From UKL13-2 sp043744255 (GTDB lineage: Bacteria > Pseudomonadota > Gammaproteobacteria > Burkholderiales > Usitatibacteraceae), in the NCBI GenBank assembly GCA_043744255.1, contig JAYTVA010000042.1:1-64000 (forward strand): DNA of 64,000 nucleotides, in the 5' to 3' direction. The notes under the pieces were generated by a model. That model had not been told where the DNA came from and did not search any database. It saw nothing but the letters and a program-made list of their open reading frames with translations. The position numbers and the translations under genes are program-made. Shown here in pieces: positions 7,497 to 15,211 of this stretch (position 1 is the first letter of the stretch; each line of letters starts with the position of its first letter).

Positions 7497-7672
7497 CGTG
7501 AGGACTCGCTGAAGATGTATTCACCACAAGCGCGCCCGCTCTATCCGGTCAGCACCGGTGCGAAACACGCGATTGCGTCGTGGGGCAAGTTTGCGATTGA
7601 GGGCGATTGGGTGTGGCGCCGGAAAGATCGGATTGATTGCGGGTTTATGGCAAGGTATGCGTTGAAGGGGTA
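7497..7672 (+). pseudogene. Decayed 3' end of the FAD oxidoreductase gene (duplicate)
   Basis: The frame preserves the last 57 or so residues of the TIGR03169 oxidoreductase, including STGAKHAIASWGKFAIEGDW and the C-terminal FMARYALKG, with changes W to R and R to C. It lacks the FAD and NAD domains and a credible start with ribosome site. It ends in TAA where the intact gene has TGA. Confidence 0.9.
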
Positions 7673-7676
7673 ATGG

Positions 7677-7709
7677 CTGGAACGCCTTTATTGGCGGGGG
7701 GTTTGGGGC
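7677..7709. repeat. Dispersed palindromic element, copy 3
   Basis: The sister of the element at 6209-6240, differing by one base (GTTTGGGG against GTCTGGGG). It sits between the FAD remnant and the rph end. Confidence 0.6.
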
Positions 7710-7722
7710 TATCTACTATTTT

Positions 7723-7821
7723 CACTGTCATTCCGAGGCGCATTTACGAGGAATCTGCTTCTTCGTTGCCTGACCACCGTTAACAGCAGATTCCTCGCAA
7801 AAGCGGCTCGGAATGACAGTG
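7723..7821. repeat. 99-bp nested inverted repeat (TGTCATTCCGAG type), right copy
   Basis: It has the same outer arms and the same perfect inner arms (7748-7758 and 7786-7796) as the left copy. The 27-nt loop at 7759-7785 matches the left loop only when reverse-complemented, at 25 of 27 positions. Confidence 0.85.
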
Positions 7822-7845
7822 ATTTTCTTGCGTTGTGCTCTATAG

Positions 7846-8568
7846 CTACACCAACCCCAACGCCCGCTTCTGCGCCACCACCAACTCCCCAATCCCCGCC
7901 GTGGCGAGCGACATGAGCTGATCCATATCCGCCCGCGTAAACGGCGTGCCTTCTGCCGTTCCCTGCACTTCGATGAACGCGCCGCTCCCCGTCATGACCA
8001 CGTTCATGTCGGTTTCGCAGCTGGAGTCTTCAATGTAATCGAGATCGAGAATCGCGCCGCTGCTGCCGATGCCGACTGAGATGGCGGCGACGAAATCGTT
8101 TAACGGTGTCGCGGCAATTGCGCCGCGTTTGAGCAACACACCCACGGCATCGTGCAACGCAACGAACGCACCGGTGATTGACGCACAGCGCGTGCCGCCG
8201 TCAGCTTGCAGCACGTCGCAATCGAGGGTGATTTGTCGTTCACCGAGTTTTTTCAGATCGACGACGGCGCGTAGCGAGCGTCCGACCAAGCGCTGAATTT
8301 CTTGCGTGCGGCCGGTCTGTTTGCCGCGTGCGGCTTCGCGATCACTGCGCGTGTGCGTGGAGCGTGGCAGCATGCCGTACTCAGCGGTGACCCAGCCTTC
8401 GCCGGAGTTTTTTTTGTGTGGTGGCACGCGCTCTTCGATGCTGGCGGTGCACAGGACTTTGGTGTCGCCCATCGCGATCAGGACGGAGCCTTCGGCGTGT
8501 TTGGTGAATTGGCGGGTGATGACGATGGGGCGCAGTTGGCTGGCGCTGCGGTTGAATGAGCGGGGCAT
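7846..8568 (-). CDS. rph: Ribonuclease PH
   Basis: A 240-residue phosphorolytic 3'-5' exoribonuclease that trims tRNA 3' ends using phosphate. Length matches the family. Visible blocks are the N-terminal SQLRPI, GDTKVLCTASIEERVPP, the RNA-binding RSDREAARGKQTGRTQEIQRLVGRSLRAVVD region (about residues 70-100), CDVLQADGGTRCASITGA and LDLDYIEDSSCETDMNVVMT. The start is the ATG at 8568, with GGAC about 7 nt upstream; the frame runs much further upstream but without family similarity. It lies 16 bp downstream of the PP2C phosphatase gene, so it probably belongs to the kinase-phosphatase-rph unit. Its 3' end is duplicated at 6379-6513. Confidence 0.97.
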   Translation of the reverse strand: MPRSFNRSASQLRPIVITRQFTKHAEGSVLIAMGDTKVLCTASIEERVPPHKKNSGEGWVTAEYGMLPRSTHTRSDREAARGKQTGRTQEIQRLVGRSLRAVVDLKKLGERQITLDCDVLQADGGTRCASITGAFVALHDAVGVLLKRGAIAATPLNDFVAAISVGIGSSGAILDLDYIEDSSCETDMNVVMTGSGAFIEVQGTAEGTPFTRADMDQLMSLATAGIGELVVAQKRALGLV

Positions 8569-8584
8569 AGTTAGTCCAAAAAAA

Positions 8585-9505
8585 TTACTTGGCGACGCGT
8601 TTGATGGCGTTTTGAATTTCGAGAATCGCGCGTTCGATATCCTCGTCGGTGACATCGTCTTTGCCGAGCGAGAGTTGTTGCGTGGAGTTGATGGCCGAGG
8701 TGGTGAAGCTGTCGATGGGCATGGTAGCGGTAACCGTGGCGGTGGAAGATTCCGCGTGCGCTTCCTGGTGCTCCCAAGTGAGTGCAACTGCCGAAAGATT
8801 GTCGGCATCGCGACCGACTTTTTCTTCCGCTTCGAGCAATAGCATGGGGACGAGATCGAGAATATTTTCGCGCTCCAATCGCGCGGCGATATCCTCTGCC
8901 GCGAGTGGTGCCCAGAATCCGTCGGTGGATAGCAGGATGGTGTCGCCAACACGCAATGCCCAGTCTTCGGAAACGGTCACGAATGGCGGCAACACGCTGC
9001 CGAGGCAGTTGTAGATTTTGTTGCGATCCGGGTGAACAGCGGCACCTTCGGGCGTGAGCACGCCGGCGTCCATGAGCTGCTGCACGCGTGAATGGTCCAT
9101 GGTGCGCTTGACCAGTTTGCCACCACGAAAGATATAAAGACGCGAATCGCCGGAATGCGCCCACACCGCTTGGCCGTTTTGCACGATGCACACCACGATG
9201 GTGGTGCGTGGGCACTCCAGCATGTGATGCGCGTCGGCGTAAGTGGCAATGGCGCGATGCGCACCCTGAATGGCGTTTTCGAGAAATTCTTTGGGACGTT
9301 TGAAAGTGCCGCGTGCGCCTTCTTTTTGGAAGCGATCCGTGATGGAGGTGACCGCAACTTCGGCGGCGATTTCGCCGCGCGCATGACCGCCCATGCCGTC
9401 CGCAATCACCATCAGCAAAATATCTTTGGAATACGAGTAGGCGAGCCGATCCTGGTTGGACTTGCGGCCGCCGATATGACTATCCTGAAAAATGGTGAAG
9501 CGCAT
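8585..9505 (-). CDS. PP2C-family Ser/Thr protein phosphatase
   Basis: A 306-residue metal-dependent phosphatase. The PPM motifs are in order: NQDR near residue 18, VIADGMGGHARGE (about 33-45) with the metal-binding Asp and Gly, WAHSGDSRLYIFR (about 115-127), LLSTDGFWAPL (about 192-202) and the C-terminal GRDADNLSAVAL, which supplies the last metal Asp. All metal aspartates look intact. The C-terminal tail of about 60 residues is Ser/Thr-rich, ends in a predicted helix and is not part of the catalytic core. It lies 23 bp downstream of the kinase gene, so the pair probably controls the same phosphoproteins in opposite directions in the cytoplasm. No membrane segment is visible. Confidence 0.93.
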   Translation of the reverse strand: MRFTIFQDSHIGGRKSNQDRLAYSYSKDILLMVIADGMGGHARGEIAAEVAVTSITDRFQKEGARGTFKRPKEFLENAIQGAHRAIATYADAHHMLECPRTTIVVCIVQNGQAVWAHSGDSRLYIFRGGKLVKRTMDHSRVQQLMDAGVLTPEGAAVHPDRNKIYNCLGSVLPPFVTVSEDWALRVGDTILLSTDGFWAPLAAEDIAARLERENILDLVPMLLLEAEEKVGRDADNLSAVALTWEHQEAHAESSTATVTATMPIDSFTTSAINSTQQLSLGKDDVTDEDIERAILEIQNAIKRVAK

Positions 9506-9528
9506 GGGGTGTGTTGGTCAGTGCTATG

Positions 9529-10524
9529 TCAAAAAATTTTGCGTTGGAGTCGCGCCTTCAGGCGCGACGTAAAGGTCGCTTCCGGGTCAGATTCGGTTTC
9601 ATCAGGCGTTTCGTCGTCAACAGGTGCACTCGGCTCAACCGGCTGAAAATCACTCATCAACGCTTTTTGTAATTCGAACGCCGTCTGCGGGCGCTCAAGA
9701 TGATCGAGCTTGAGGCACCAATCAACGATGTCGAGCAATTCGTTCGAGTAATTCTTGTCCGCGAGCTGCGCGAGCGGTGCGACCTTATCGTCGATCACGC
9801 GATCACTGGCGGCCTGCGGGTGCGTGCCGCAAATGCAGGTGAACATAGTGGCACCGACCGCATAAATATCCGACCATGGCCCCATTTGCTCGGGGTTGCG
9901 ATATTGCTCGGGCGCGGCATAACCTGCCGTATACATGGGGCGCAGACGCGGCGCATCTGCGGTGAGCAACTGGCGCGCCGCGCCGAAATCGAGCAGCACC
10001 GGTTTGCCTTCCATGGTGATATAAATGTTGGCGGGTTTGATGTCGAGATGCAGCAGCTTGTTGGAATGCACCTCACGCAAGCCATTGAGCAGATGCGTAA
10101 ACAGGCGGCGGATGAAGCTTTCGGCGAAATCCTTACGGTGATGCTGAATATGGAATTGCAGCGTGCGGCCACGCACATATTGCATCACCATGTAGACGGT
10201 TTCGTTGGCGCGAAAAAAGTTTTCCACGCGCACAATATTGGGATGCGAAATGGTCGCGAGCGCGCGGCCTTCCTCAAAAAAACACTTGAGGCCGTGGCGA
10301 AATACAGCAAGATTTTCATCCGAAATGACTTGGACGATGGCACCGTCGGCGTTGTTGCGCAGCACCAGCGATGAGGGCAAGTATTCTTTAATCGCAAACG
10401 GCGCGCCATGTTCATCGCGCGCCAAATAGACAATCGAAAATCCACCCGATGAGAGTGGCTTCTCGATCCGATAGTTTTGCAACTGATAGCCGTCTGGCAG
10501 CGGTTGGTTGTTTTGCGAGCTCAT
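9529..10524 (-). CDS. Hanks-type Ser/Thr protein kinase
   Basis: A 331-residue cytoplasmic kinase. The glycine loop is LSSGGFSIVYLA (about residues 25-36), the ATP lysine is in FAIKEYLP (about 48), the catalytic loop is LLHLDIKPANIYI (about 155) and the Mg loop is LLDFGAARQ (about 177); AAPEQY follows as the APE motif. The usual HRD Arg is Leu (HLD), so this is a non-RD kinase that may not depend on activation-loop phosphorylation. No transmembrane or PASTA domain; the C-terminus is acidic, then basic (LKARLQRKIF). The ATG at 10524 has TACAAT starting 11 nt upstream and no Shine-Dalgarno, a leaderless arrangement. Upstream codons to 10611 have no similarity. It is transcribed with the phosphatase and rph. 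Confidence 0.93.
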   Translation of the reverse strand: MSSQNNQPLPDGYQLQNYRIEKPLSSGGFSIVYLARDEHGAPFAIKEYLPSSLVLRNNADGAIVQVISDENLAVFRHGLKCFFEEGRALATISHPNIVRVENFFRANETVYMVMQYVRGRTLQFHIQHHRKDFAESFIRRLFTHLLNGLREVHSNKLLHLDIKPANIYITMEGKPVLLDFGAARQLLTADAPRLRPMYTAGYAAPEQYRNPEQMGPWSDIYAVGATMFTCICGTHPQAASDRVIDDKVAPLAQLADKNYSNELLDIVDWCLKLDHLERPQTAFELQKALMSDFQPVEPSAPVDDETPDETESDPEATFTSRLKARLQRKIF

Positions 10525-10574
10525 TGTCGATTGTAAGTGGCAGCCGATGGACAAGTCCGTCGGAGTGCCTAAGC

Positions 10575-10580
10575 TATAAT
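10575..10580 (+). promoter_or_regulatory. Putative -10 (TATAAT) for the yicC-gmk-rpoZ-spoT unit
   Basis: A perfect TATAAT hexamer lies in the 169-bp divergent region between the kinase and yicC. A TGGACA at 10548-10553 resembles a -35, but the 21-bp gap is too long for a normal sigma-70 promoter, so only the -10 is proposed. Confidence 0.45.
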
Positions 10581-10693
10581 TCGCTCGCGATGGGGAGAGC
10601 AGAGAGCGCAATCACCGAAGCGAGCCGTATTTAGCCGTCATTTTGCGCCAGTTTGCGCCCGGCGGCTCCATTCCACGCTTTTTTCAGGTTGCC

Positions 10694-11566
10694 ATGCCCT
10701 TACCGATTAGCAGTATGACTGGATTCGCCTCTGTCAGTGGCGAAGTGCCGGGTGGACGTTTTGCGCTGGAATTGAAGTCGGTCAATCACCGCTATCTGGA
10801 ATTCCAGACGCGCATGCCCGAAGACCTGCGCGCCCTCGAACATCAAATGCGCGAACTGGTCGCGGCCAAGCTGACGCGCGGCAAAGTCGATTGCCGGGTG
10901 ACATTCACGCCGGTCGCCACGCGCGAATCGCTGGCACCGAATGACGCCGCGCTCACCGCGCTGGCCGAACTACAAACCGCGATCAAGGCCAAATTTCCGG
11001 CGCGCGATTTATCGGTGTGGGAAATCATGCACGCCCCCGGCGTGATGGCGGCCGAAGCGCTCGGCACCGATGAAGCGAAAGAAAAATTGCTGGCGCTGTT
11101 GAAGCAAGCGATTGCCGAACTCAATGCCACACGGGCGCGCGAAGGCGAAAAATTGGCAGGCATGTTGACCGAACGCTTGGATGGCATTGACGGTTTGGTC
11201 AAGCAGGTCACCCCCTTGATCCCCGCGCTGGTCGTGGCTTACCAAGAAAAACTGACCTTCAAATTAACCGAAGCGTTCGCTGCGGCGGGCACGGACGAGC
11301 GGATCAAACAAGAAGTGGTGTTGTTTGCGTCGCGCATCGACGTGGCGGAAGAATTGAACCGTTTGTCCACGCACGTGAGCGAGGTAAAACGCGTGTTGAA
11401 AGGCGGCGGCACGGTCGGTAAGCGCCTCGATTTCTTGATGCAAGAACTCAATCGCGAAGCCAATACGCTGGGCTCAAAATCGGTATCAACGGACGCGACC
11501 AATGTCTCGGTGGAACTGAAGGTATTGATCGAGCAAATGCGCGAACAAATTCAAAACATCGAGTAG
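10694..11566 (+). CDS. yicC: YicC-family endoribonuclease
   Basis: A 290-residue protein with the YicC hallmarks: the N-terminal SMTGFASVSGE, LELKSVNHRYLEFQTRMPEDLR, RGKVDCRVTF, and the C-terminal DUF1732 block KRLDFLMQELNREANTLGSKS. YicC proteins are RNA-binding endoribonucleases linked to stationary phase and small-RNA turnover. The ATG at 10694 leads directly into the SMTGF motif; an ATG at 10715 is an alternative, and upstream codons to 10643 lack similarity. gmk starts 5 bp after the stop, and this yicC-gmk order is common in proteobacteria. Confidence 0.95.
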   Translation: MPLPISSMTGFASVSGEVPGGRFALELKSVNHRYLEFQTRMPEDLRALEHQMRELVAAKLTRGKVDCRVTFTPVATRESLAPNDAALTALAELQTAIKAKFPARDLSVWEIMHAPGVMAAEALGTDEAKEKLLALLKQAIAELNATRAREGEKLAGMLTERLDGIDGLVKQVTPLIPALVVAYQEKLTFKLTEAFAAAGTDERIKQEVVLFASRIDVAEELNRLSTHVSEVKRVLKGGGTVGKRLDFLMQELNREANTLGSKSVSTDATNVSVELKVLIEQMREQIQNIE

Positions 11567-11571
11567 GGTTG

Positions 11572-12189
11572 ATGGACGCTAGCGTGGATCAGATTGCGTG
11601 TTTGTATGTCATCGTGGCGCCATCGGGTGCGGGCAAGTCGAGCTTGGTCGCGGCATTGTTGGAGCGCGATCCGTCGATTCGACTGTCGGTTTCGTACACG
11701 ACGCGCCCACCACGCGCGGGCGAAGAGTCGGGGCGCGAATACCATTTTGTGAGCCGCGAGCGGTTTGAAACCTTGATCGCCGAGGGCGAGTTTTTGGAGC
11801 ACGCCGAGGTCTATGGCAACCTGTACGGAACCTCAAAGCGCTGGATTGAAGACACGCGCGCCGCAGGTGAGGACGTACTTCTCGAAATTGACTGGCAGGG
11901 TGCCCGGCAGGTCAAAAAGATCTTTCCGGACATGACCTTTATCTACATTCTGCCGCCGTCTATCGAGGTGTTGCGCGAACGTCTGGTGAAGCGTGGCAAG
12001 GATTCGGCAGAGGTGATTGAGCGCCGCTTGGCGGCTGCGCGCGAGGATTTGCACCATGTGCGCCAAGCCGACTATGTTATTATCAATCAAGACTTTGGCG
12101 TGGCCGTGACCGATCTGGTCGCCGTCACCCGCGCATTGCGGTTAGCCGCGCCGCGCCAGCTCAAGCGCCACGCGCAATTGATTTCTTAG
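11572..12189 (+). CDS. gmk: Guanylate kinase
   Basis: A 205-residue enzyme that phosphorylates GMP to GDP with ATP. The P-loop is APSGAGKSSL (about residues 15-24). SYTTRPPRAGEESGREYHFV is the GMP-binding segment, GEFLEHAEVYGNLYGTSKRWI follows, and LLEIDWQGARQVKKIFPD is the Walker B region. Length is normal. The ATG at 11572 is preceded by a TTG codon in the same frame; the ATG is preferred. It lies 5 bp after yicC and upstream of rpoZ and spoT. The grouping gmk-rpoZ-spoT is conserved and links guanine nucleotide supply with (p)ppGpp metabolism. Confidence 0.97.
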   Translation: MDASVDQIACLYVIVAPSGAGKSSLVAALLERDPSIRLSVSYTTRPPRAGEESGREYHFVSRERFETLIAEGEFLEHAEVYGNLYGTSKRWIEDTRAAGEDVLLEIDWQGARQVKKIFPDMTFIYILPPSIEVLRERLVKRGKDSAEVIERRLAAAREDLHHVRQADYVIINQDFGVAVTDLVAVTRALRLAAPRQLKRHAQLIS

Positions 12190-12261
12190 ACTTTGTTGTT
12201 TGCTGCCACCAACACTTTTGCTGTTGGTTGGATTTTGTTCCCCGCAATTTGGAGTATTGAA

Positions 12262-12483
12262 ATGGCTCGTATTACCGTCGATGACTGCGTCAAACTGATT
12301 CCTAACCGCTTCCAATTGACGCTCGCCGCTACTGCGCGCGCGCGCCAGCTAGCGTTGGGTTCAGCACCCTACGTCGAGGCGGGCAAAGACAAGCCATGCG
12401 TGATCGCGCTGCGCGAAATCGCCGGCGGCCACATCACTGTGAGCATCCTGACCCCCGTCGTGCCGACGCCGGTCGAGATGTAA
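12262..12483 (+). CDS. rpoZ: RNA polymerase omega subunit
   Basis: A 73-residue omega subunit that folds against beta-prime and, with it, forms a ppGpp site in proteobacteria. The N-terminus MARITVDDCVKLIPNRFQLT is diagnostic, followed by AARARQLA and KPCVIALREIAGG. GGAG lies about 7 nt before the ATG at 12262. The upstream open frame to 12193 is not conserved. It is followed 24 bp later by spoT, the enzyme whose product it helps RNA polymerase to sense. Confidence 0.97.
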   Translation: MARITVDDCVKLIPNRFQLTLAATARARQLALGSAPYVEAGKDKPCVIALREIAGGHITVSILTPVVPTPVEM

Positions 12484-12507
12484 GCCGCGCCGCAGTGAGG
12501 GATCGTC

Positions 12508-14799
12508 ATGCCGAATGACCCACCCTCCACTGCGGCTCCACAGGACGCGTCCCACGCCGCAGTTCCAACTGGCGGCAGCGCGCGCCGCTCTACTCGTACC
12601 CGTCCGCCCGTTGTGACCGCCCCACCGCCCCCGGTGGTAGAGGCCGACGGTTTCGAGACCTTCAAAACACGCATCAGTGCGTATTTAAAACCCGCCGACA
12701 TCGACAAGGTGGCGGCGGCGTTTGCGATGGCCAAAGACGCGCACGAGGGCCAGATGCGAACCTCGGGTGAGCCGTACATCACCCACCCGCTCGCGGTCGC
12801 GGGCATTCTCGCCGATTGGCATTTGGATGCGCAGGCCTTGATCGCGGCGATCTTGCATGATGTGGTGGAAGACACGCCCACCACCAAGGCCGACATCGCA
12901 AAAAAATTCGGTAAGGCGGTCGCCGAATTGGTTGATGGCGTATCGAAACTGGATCGTTTGCAGTTCGCCACGCTCGAAGAAGCGCAGGCGGAAAATTTCC
13001 GCAAGATGTTGTTGGCAATGGCGCGCGATGTGCGCGTGATCCTCATCAAGCTCGCGGATCGTTTGCACAATATGCGCACGCTCGAAGGTTTGCCGCAGAC
13101 CAAGCAAGAGCGGGTCGCGAAAGAAACGCTGGAAATTTATTCGCCAATTGCCAATCGGCTTGGGCTGAACGCGGTTTATTACGAGCTGGAAGATTTGGGC
13201 TTCAAGTATCTGCACCCGAATCGGTTCAAGGTTCTCGAAAAAGCGGTGAAGGCCGCGCGTGGCAATCGTCGCGAAGTGATCGGCAAGATTTTGGAGGCGA
13301 TGAAGGCGCGCCTGATCGAATTCAAAATCGAAGCCACCGTCACGGGCCGCGAAAAATATTTATCGTCGGTGTACAAAAAGATGCAAGAAAAGCACATCTC
13401 GTTTTCTGAGGTGTTGGACATCTACGGTTTTCGCATCATCGTTAAAGATTTGCCCTCGTGTTATGTCGCGCTGGGTGCGCTGCATACGCTGTACAAGCCG
13501 TTCCCCGGCAAGTTCAAGGACTACATCGCGATTCCAAAATCGAATGGCTATCAATCGTTGCACACGGCGCTGTTTGGTCCGTTTGGCACACCGATTGAAT
13601 TGCAAATTCGTACCACCGATATGCACAAGATCGCCGAAGCGGGCGTCGCATCGCACTGGTTGTACAAGACCGCCGACGCAAAAGACGACGGCCTCTCGGA
13701 CGTGCAACAAAAGACCCATCAGTGGTTGCAATCGCTGTTAGAAATTCAATCGGGCACCGGCGACGCGCTGGAGTTTTTGGAGCACATCAAAGTCGATTTG
13801 TTTCCCGACGCGGTCTATGTGTTTTCACCCAAGGGGAAAATTTCTTCGCTGCCCAAAGGCGCGACGCCAATTGATTTTGCTTATGCGATTCACTCCGATG
13901 TTGGCAACCGCGCGGTTGAGGCCAAGGTCAACGATGAGCATGTACCGCTCAGCACGCGACTCAAAAACGGCGACCGCGTCGAGATCATCACCAGCGAATC
14001 GGGTCGCCCAACTCCGGCCTGGCTGAACTACGCCGCCACCGGTCGTGCACGTTCGCATATTCGCCAGTACCTAAAAACGACGAGGCTTTCTGAGTCGGTG
14101 GAGCTGGGCGAGTTGCTGTTGATTCAAGCCGTGAACGCACTTAATTTTGATGCCAACGAAATCGGCAATACGCATTGGCAGCGCCTACTCAAAGGCGATC
14201 ATCTGACCACGCGCGAAGAGGTGCTCGCCGAAATCGGCTTGGGCAAACGGCTCGCGATGGTGGCCGCACGCAAACTGTTTGCGCTGGCTGAACTGGAGTC
14301 GCCTGAGCATCGCCCGCGCGACGCCATCACCATTCGCGGCACCGAGGACATGGCGATTCAATTTGCGCAGTGTTGTCGGCCCATCCCCGGCGATCCAATT
14401 CTGGCGCAGATCAAAGGCGGGCAAGGTTTGATCGTGCATACCCACGATTGCCCGACCGTGCACCCGTTCAAATTTGATCCGGAAAAATGGGTCGATGTGC
14501 AGTGGGATCCCAGCATTGATCGTCTGTTCAAAGTCGATATTCGCATCATCGTCACCGATCGGCGTGGCGTATTGGCGCGGCTCGCGGCCGAGATCGCCAG
14601 CGCGGATTCAAACATCGTCAGCGTGCAGATTGATGAATCCGAAGCCGCTGACGCCAAATATTCCACGCTGCAATTCACCATCGACGTACGCCATCGCGTA
14701 CACCTCGCGCATGTGCTGCAACAACTACGCGCGCTGCCTGAAGTAGTGCGTCTGACGCGCGTGAAATACGACCACGACCACAAGAACCACGACAAATGA
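12508..14799 (+). CDS. spoT: Bifunctional (p)ppGpp synthetase/hydrolase SpoT
   Basis: A 763-residue long RSH protein. After a Pro/Ala/Thr-rich tail of about 45 residues come the HD hydrolase domain (HPLAVAGILADW, HDVVEDTP near residue 116, KLADRLHNMRTL near 180), the synthetase domain (YGFRIIVKD near 310, GKFKDYIAIPKSNGYQSLHT near 335-355), a TGS domain (VFSPKGKISSLPKGATPIDFAY, about 438-460) and a C-terminal ACT domain (DRRGVLARLAAEI). The HD residues look intact, so hydrolase activity is expected; the synthetase motif is of the SpoT class. It overlaps ridA by 4 bp. The role is to make and remove the stringent alarmone during starvation. Confidence 0.97.
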   Translation: MPNDPPSTAAPQDASHAAVPTGGSARRSTRTRPPVVTAPPPPVVEADGFETFKTRISAYLKPADIDKVAAAFAMAKDAHEGQMRTSGEPYITHPLAVAGILADWHLDAQALIAAILHDVVEDTPTTKADIAKKFGKAVAELVDGVSKLDRLQFATLEEAQAENFRKMLLAMARDVRVILIKLADRLHNMRTLEGLPQTKQERVAKETLEIYSPIANRLGLNAVYYELEDLGFKYLHPNRFKVLEKAVKAARGNRREVIGKILEAMKARLIEFKIEATVTGREKYLSSVYKKMQEKHISFSEVLDIYGFRIIVKDLPSCYVALGALHTLYKPFPGKFKDYIAIPKSNGYQSLHTALFGPFGTPIELQIRTTDMHKIAEAGVASHWLYKTADAKDDGLSDVQQKTHQWLQSLLEIQSGTGDALEFLEHIKVDLFPDAVYVFSPKGKISSLPKGATPIDFAYAIHSDVGNRAVEAKVNDEHVPLSTRLKNGDRVEIITSESGRPTPAWLNYAATGRARSHIRQYLKTTRLSESVELGELLLIQAVNALNFDANEIGNTHWQRLLKGDHLTTREEVLAEIGLGKRLAMVAARKLFALAELESPEHRPRDAITIRGTEDMAIQFAQCCRPIPGDPILAQIKGGQGLIVHTHDCPTVHPFKFDPEKWVDVQWDPSIDRLFKVDIRIIVTDRRGVLARLAAEIASADSNIVSVQIDESEAADAKYSTLQFTIDVRHRVHLAHVLQQLRALPEVVRLTRVKYDHDHKNHDK

Positions 14800-15179
14800 A
14801 AACGCCGATCACCACCGCTAACGCCCCCGCCGCCATTGGCCCTTACTCTCAGGCGATTCGCGCGGGCAACACCATCTACCTCTCCGGCCAGATCCCGCTT
14901 GATCCAGCGACGATGCAATTGGTTGAGGGCATGGACGCGCAAATCAAACGTGTGTTCGACAATCTCTCAGCTGTCTGCGTAGCGTCAGGCGGCAGCATGA
15001 ACGACATCGTGAAACTCTCGGTCTTCATGCTCGACCTTAGCCACTTTGCGAAGGTCAATGAAATCATGGCGACCTATTTCGTGCAGCCGTATCCGGCGCG
15101 CGCCGCTATCGGTGTGGCCTCGCTGCCGCGCGGGGCGATGATTGAGATGGAAGCAATCATGGTGTTGCCGGATCGTTAG
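14796..15179 (+). CDS. ridA: RidA-family reactive intermediate deaminase
   Basis: A 127-residue member of the RidA/YjgF/UK114 family, which hydrolyses reactive enamine/imine intermediates such as 2-aminoacrylate. Family blocks are AAIGPYSQAI near residue 12, IYLSGQIPLDP near 30, VKLSVFMLDLSHFAKVNEIM and the C-terminal PARAAIGVASLPRGAMIEMEAI, including the catalytic Arg in PARAAIGV. The ATG overlaps the spoT stop by 4 bp, so the two are translationally coupled, an order common in this group. Confidence 0.95.
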   Translation: MKTPITTANAPAAIGPYSQAIRAGNTIYLSGQIPLDPATMQLVEGMDAQIKRVFDNLSAVCVASGGSMNDIVKLSVFMLDLSHFAKVNEIMATYFVQPYPARAAIGVASLPRGAMIEMEAIMVLPDR

Positions 15180-15196
15180 CCACACAGCGCGGGCGC

Positions 15197-15202
15197 TACA
15201 AT
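15197..15202 (+). promoter_or_regulatory. Putative -10 hexamer upstream of recG
   Basis: TACAAT begins 15 nt before the recG ATG at 15212, leaving space for only a few leader bases. No Shine-Dalgarno is seen. No good -35 is visible. It is one of six similar cases in the window. Confidence 0.35.
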
Positions 15203-15211
15203 TCGGCTGAG

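Larger units (their letters stand above)
7496..7985. repeat. Duplicated junction, right copy (broken FAD tail, intact rph)
   Basis: Same order and orientation as the left copy at 6030-6513. Here the FAD-gene tail is the remnant and rph is complete. The outermost 60 bp are clearly diverged from the FAD gene (LKMYSPQARPLYPV against LKAYAPQERSLYLV), after which the two copies are almost identical. Confidence 0.9.

Noticed and set aside
6255..7821. Insertion sequence bounded by the two 99-bp palindromes
   Set aside because: There is no transposase between them, and the homology extends well beyond the palindromes into gene tails, so a duplication explains it better.
10548..10580. Complete sigma-70 promoter TGGACA-TATAAT before yicC
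   Set aside because: The spacing of 21 bp is outside the usual range, so only the -10 is reported.
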